Below, piece by piece: positions 61,202 through 64,000 of a stretch of 64,000 bases of DNA. Source of the stretch: Candidatus Methanoperedentaceae archaeon GB37 (lineage in GTDB: Archaea > Halobacteriota > Methanosarcinia > Methanosarcinales > EX4572-44); assembly GCA_905171695.1 (NCBI GenBank), contig LR991653.1:1588150-1652149 (forward strand), in the 5' to 3' direction. Under the pieces are notes generated by a model, which saw nothing but the letters and a program-made list of their open reading frames with translations, had not been told where the DNA came from and did not search any database. Within the stretch, counting starts at the first letter, position 1; every line of letters starts with the position of its first letter. A program made the position numbers and the translations under genes.

Positions 61202-62392
61202 CTATGATCCTTCCATCTCAGTTTTATAGGACTCGTTCACACGCCTCCCTCTCACCACTTCACCCGCTTTGATTGTCAGTTCTGGCCATATCCGAGCCCC
61301 TGAAGAGATCGTTGAGCCCCTCTCGATCCTGCACCTTGGACCTATCACGGTATCGGTCTCGAGTATGCAATCGTCCTCGACGCGGGTCTCGTTGTCGATG
61401 ATTGCGCCTGAGATGGCAACGTTCCTTCCGATATGGACGTTATCGAAGATGTCTGCCGAGAAGATGCGCGACCCTTCCTCGACAACGCAGCCGCTCCCGA
61501 TCGTTGTGTACGGTCCGATCAGCACGCTATCCATGATCTTCGTCTCCCTCCCGATCACGGTTGGACCGACGAGCGCTGAGTTCTCACCCATCGAGACGTT
61601 CTCTCGGACCTCAAAGGGTCCTATGACGCGCGCATCGCGCAGATTGAAACTACCGATTATGGTGGTGCTCTCCATGTTGGCAAGCATCCATCTGACCGCT
61701 TCTCGGTACGCGGCTGGATTGCCTATATCGGTCCACTTTCCCCTGACAAGGAAGCCGTTTATCTCTTCATCTTCTTCTATCATGCGTGGAAAGAGGTTCT
61801 TTGCAAAGTCATACTTCTCATTCTCAGGTATCCTATCGAGTATCTCAGGGTCACAGACATAGATGCCTGTGCTTGCAATATTGCTGAATATCTCACCGAG
61901 TCTAGGTTTTTCACGGAAGCGATGAATCCTGTTCTTCACATCCATGTCAACGATACCATAATCTCTGGGATCCTCGATCGGGATCAAGCCGATCGTGACA
62001 GGCGCTCTCCCAAGTATGTGAAATCGATACATCTCGCGCAGGTTCAGGTCCATGACATGGTCTCCACCGACCACCAGAAACGGCTCGTCCCGAAGATGCT
62101 CCTCTGCATTCTTAACGCTTCCAGCCGTCCCAAGCTTCTTCTTATCGTGAACGTACTCGATGTGAACACCGTATGCTCGCCCATCCCCCAGAGCATCCTG
62201 AATGGTCGTTCCTTTATACCCGAGTGTGATCACGATCTCATCTATTCCCTGGCGTGCAAGATGCTCCACCAGGTGAACGATCGAGGGCTTGTTCAGGAGA
62301 GGGATCATCGGTTTTGGACGTTCAAAGGTGAGTGGTCGAAGCCTGGTGCCCTCACCACCACACATCACACATGCCTTCAGAATAACCACCAA
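61202..62392 (-). CDS. NDP-sugar pyrophosphorylase with beta-helix domain
   Basis: A 396-residue nucleotidyltransferase that makes NDP-sugars from sugar-1-phosphates. The N-terminal Rossmann domain has VMCGGEGTRLRPLTFERPKP, VVGGDHVMD, and YVCDPEILDRIP. The C-terminal left-handed beta-helix (hexapeptide repeats from residue 250, for example GPTVIGRETKIMDSVLIGPY) is typical of GlmU/GDP-mannose-type archaeal enzymes. It could supply sugars for surface glycans. The acceptor sugar is not determined. Its stop is 2 bases from the convergent ferredoxin gene. Confidence 0.9.
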   Translation of the reverse strand: MVVILKACVMCGGEGTRLRPLTFERPKPMIPLLNKPSIVHLVEHLARQGIDEIVITLGYKGTTIQDALGDGRAYGVHIEYVHDKKKLGTAGSVKNAEEHLRDEPFLVVGGDHVMDLNLREMYRFHILGRAPVTIGLIPIEDPRDYGIVDMDVKNRIHRFREKPRLGEIFSNIASTGIYVCDPEILDRIPENEKYDFAKNLFPRMIEEDEEINGFLVRGKWTDIGNPAAYREAVRWMLANMESTTIIGSFNLRDARVIGPFEVRENVSMGENSALVGPTVIGRETKIMDSVLIGPYTTIGSGCVVEEGSRIFSADIFDNVHIGRNVAISGAIIDNETRVEDDCILETDTVIGPRCRIERGSTISSGARIWPELTIKAGEVVRGRRVNESYKTEMEGS

Positions 62393-62525
62393 GAAGAGGG
62401 TTGGATCTTTTGGTATAAAGTGTTAACTGAAAGGAATTGAAAGGTGTTTTGCAGGAGATCATAGGTCCATCCCTTTTCACTCGACCGACAGCCTATTAAC
62501 AGGAGATTCACGTATCCACTATCAA

Positions 62526-63083
62526 ATGACAGGAGAGAGAAGTAAGAGAGTCTGCCCTGTTCGACACACGAGAAGCCTTGATAACGTCTTCAGAAGATGG
62601 ATCCATAACCCAAGGAAACTCCTGAAAGAGTACGTTAAAGAAGGGATGATCGTACTTGATATTGGATGTGGCTCAGGGCTCTACTCAGTAGAGATGGCTA
62701 AGATGGTCGGAGAAAGAGGTATGGTCATTGCAGCAGATCTCCAGGAAGGAATGCTTCAAAAATTAAAAAAGAAGATTCAAGAAACGAAAATTGAGAAAAG
62801 AATCATATTACATAGATGCGAGAAAGATAGAATGGGTATAACAGAGAAAATTGATTTTGCTCTGGCTTTCTACATGGTCCACGAGGTCCCTAACCAGGAA
62901 AAATTCTTCAAAGAGATGAGATCGATACTGAAACCAGATGGAAAGTTCTTAATAATAGAACCCAAGTTCCATGTCTCAAAAGAGGCATTTGAAGAGACCA
63001 TAAAGAGAGCGATCACGATCGGATTCAAACCGAGTGAGAAGCCAAAAGTACTTCTCAGCAGGGCAATGGTTCTGAGAAGATAG
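62526..63083 (+). CDS. Class I SAM-dependent methyltransferase
   Basis: A 185-residue methyltransferase opening MTGERSKRVCPVRHTRSLDN. Motif I is VLDIGCGSGLYSVEMAKM, motif II VIAADLQEGM, and the core continues with FALAFYMVHEVPN and LKPDGKFLIIEP. The N-terminal CPVRHTRSLDN...R-NP pattern is shared by a family common in methanogens. Substrate unknown. The downstream synthase-family gene has its own promoter. Confidence 0.87.
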   Translation: MTGERSKRVCPVRHTRSLDNVFRRWIHNPRKLLKEYVKEGMIVLDIGCGSGLYSVEMAKMVGERGMVIAADLQEGMLQKLKKKIQETKIEKRIILHRCEKDRMGITEKIDFALAFYMVHEVPNQEKFFKEMRSILKPDGKFLIIEPKFHVSKEAFEETIKRAITIGFKPSEKPKVLLSRAMVLRR

Positions 63084-63174
63084 ATATTAAGTTTGAATAA
63101 GTTTGAAGATCTGAATCATTAAGCTTATTATACATGGCGCTTAATCTTCCCGTTATATTGGAGAGGTGTCTTTC

Positions 63175-64000
63175 TTGAAGGTGTATCGTTCGTATGATGA
63201 TCTGCCCAAGATCAAGCTCCCGCTCGGCCAGGACGTCTTTATCAGTGACAGTACCGTTCGTGATGGCTCTCAGATGGCTGGCGTTGTCTTGAAGAAGCGT
63301 CATAAGATCGTGATATATGAGTACCTGCACAGGATGGGAGTTGAGAAGCTTGAGGCGTTCGTCTTTAACGAGCGGGATCGTGATGCTGTCCGTGCCATGC
63401 TCGATCGTGGATACGAGTTTCCAGAGGTCACTGGCTGGGCGAGAGCCAATCCGAAGGATATCGATTTCGTCCTGAGTATGGATGGGATTAGCGAGACAGG
63501 GATCTTGATGTCGGTCTCGGACACGCACATAACTGATAAGATGGGACTCTCCGGTCGGGAGGCGGCACGGGAGAAGTATCTTGATGCTCTCCAGTATGCT
63601 GTTGATCACGGGCTTCGCACCCGGGCTCATATTGAAGATATGACTCGTTCTGACATCGAGGGCTTCGTTTTACCGCTCATCTCTGATATAATCGAGATAG
63701 ATCCTGATTGTATCGTTAGACTCTGTGACACGCTCGGATTTGGCGTGCCCTTCATAGACGTGGACGAACCCTACGGGATACCATACATCGTAAATAGGTT
63801 GAGAGAGATCGGTGTTAAGAATATCGAGTCGCATATGCATGACGACTTTGGACTTGGTGTCGCGAACACGCTCTCAGCCTTCTGGCATGGTGCCAACTGG
63901 ACGAGCGTGACATTTCTCGGTATCGGTGAGCGCGCCGGGAACGCCGAGCTTGAGAAGATACTATTATTCCTGAAACAACGTGTGGAGGGATTCGATAAGT
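63175..64000 (+). CDS. Homocitrate/isopropylmalate synthase-family protein (3' end outside window)
   Basis: The first 275 residues of a DRE-TIM acyltransferase/lyase. FISDSTVRDGSQMAGVVLKK matches the usual D-T-LRDGEQ metal/CoA motif with changes. SHMHDDFGLGVAN gives the second metal motif (HxH) and FLGIGERAGNAELEKILLF the C-terminal part of the barrel. The TTG at 63175 has GGAGAGG nine bases upstream; a GTG at 63166 is in frame. A TATA-like TTATTATAC lies near 63126. It may be AksA/homocitrate-, citramalate- or isopropylmalate-related; the altered first motif leaves the substrate open. The frame is open at the window end. Confidence 0.85.
   Translation, partial: MKVYRSYDDLPKIKLPLGQDVFISDSTVRDGSQMAGVVLKKRHKIVIYEYLHRMGVEKLEAFVFNERDRDAVRAMLDRGYEFPEVTGWARANPKDIDFVLSMDGISETGILMSVSDTHITDKMGLSGREAAREKYLDALQYAVDHGLRTRAHIEDMTRSDIEGFVLPLISDIIEIDPDCIVRLCDTLGFGVPFIDVDEPYGIPYIVNRLREIGVKNIESHMHDDFGLGVANTLSAFWHGANWTSVTFLGIGERAGNAELEKILLFLKQRVEGFDK

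Noticed and set aside
1-64000. CRISPR arrays, rRNA genes or a cas locus
   Set aside because: No regularly spaced direct repeats, no rRNA-like sequence and no Cas motifs were seen on either strand.

Overview
The window reads as a chromosome segment of a methane-metabolising euryarchaeon of the Methanosarcinales / Syntrophoarchaeum / ANME type. This placement is inferred from gene content: archaeal family B DNA polymerase, F420 biosynthesis (cofD), an FrhB-type F420 iron-sulfur flavoprotein, NrpR, a DUF2111 protein otherwise seen in methanogens, the oapABC cluster, PheT, duplicated-domain S-layer proteins and a PEF-CTERM-like surface protein. Genes mostly use Shine-Dalgarno sites, with TATA-like boxes upstream.

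Layout. 1-10.3 kb is core: polB (5' end outside the window), frhB-like plus rubredoxin-like genes, the minus-strand oapA-oapB-oapC cluster, and a glycogen/glucan cluster (DUF2111, two GH57, V4R, GH15). 10.4-13.6 kb is a gene graveyard with a decayed IS630, a decayed IS200 tnpA, a split membrane gene and several dyads. 13.7-29.7 kb is housekeeping: methyltransferase, membrane-anchored HTH protein, rubrerythrin, NrpR, MFS, SurE, HemD, MoeA-PBP, KaiC-like, CofD, PstC/PstA, PheT and a GT39 membrane protein. 29.8-35.3 kb is an AT-rich island bounded by inverted IS6-like remnants. It holds other IS remnants, an IS5-type element and a two-gene unit with an HD phosphohydrolase broken by a 10-bp duplication. 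35.4-38.6 kb has a DUF2298 membrane protein and a LeuB/AksF-type dehydrogenase.

38.6-44.6 kb encodes exported proteins: a 1182-residue LGFP/metallophosphoesterase protein, a secreted protein, a lipoprotein and truncated repeats of one secreted gene, with an acylphosphatase-coiled-coil fusion. 44.7-50.5 kb is the most dynamic part: a decayed DDE IS, a DtxR-type regulator with a visible operator, two toxin-antitoxin modules whose toxins are both broken, two PD-(D/E)XK-like genes each followed by an integron attC-like palindrome, and a second copy of the IS5-type element. 50.5-64 kb returns to stable content: ThpR, tRNA-Ile(GAU), a four-gene operon with PASTA domains and paralogous beta-rich proteins, acylphosphatase, DUF190 with two CrcB fluoride channels and a radical SAM enzyme, a giant repeat-bearing S-layer-like protein, a QueG-like ferredoxin protein, an NDP-sugar pyrophosphorylase, a methyltransferase and the start of a homocitrate/isopropylmalate synthase-family gene.

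The strongest candidates for something undescribed are the attC-like nuclease cassettes next to the crippled toxin-antitoxin pair (46.7-49.2 kb) and the cytosolic PASTA operon (51.5-53.7 kb).
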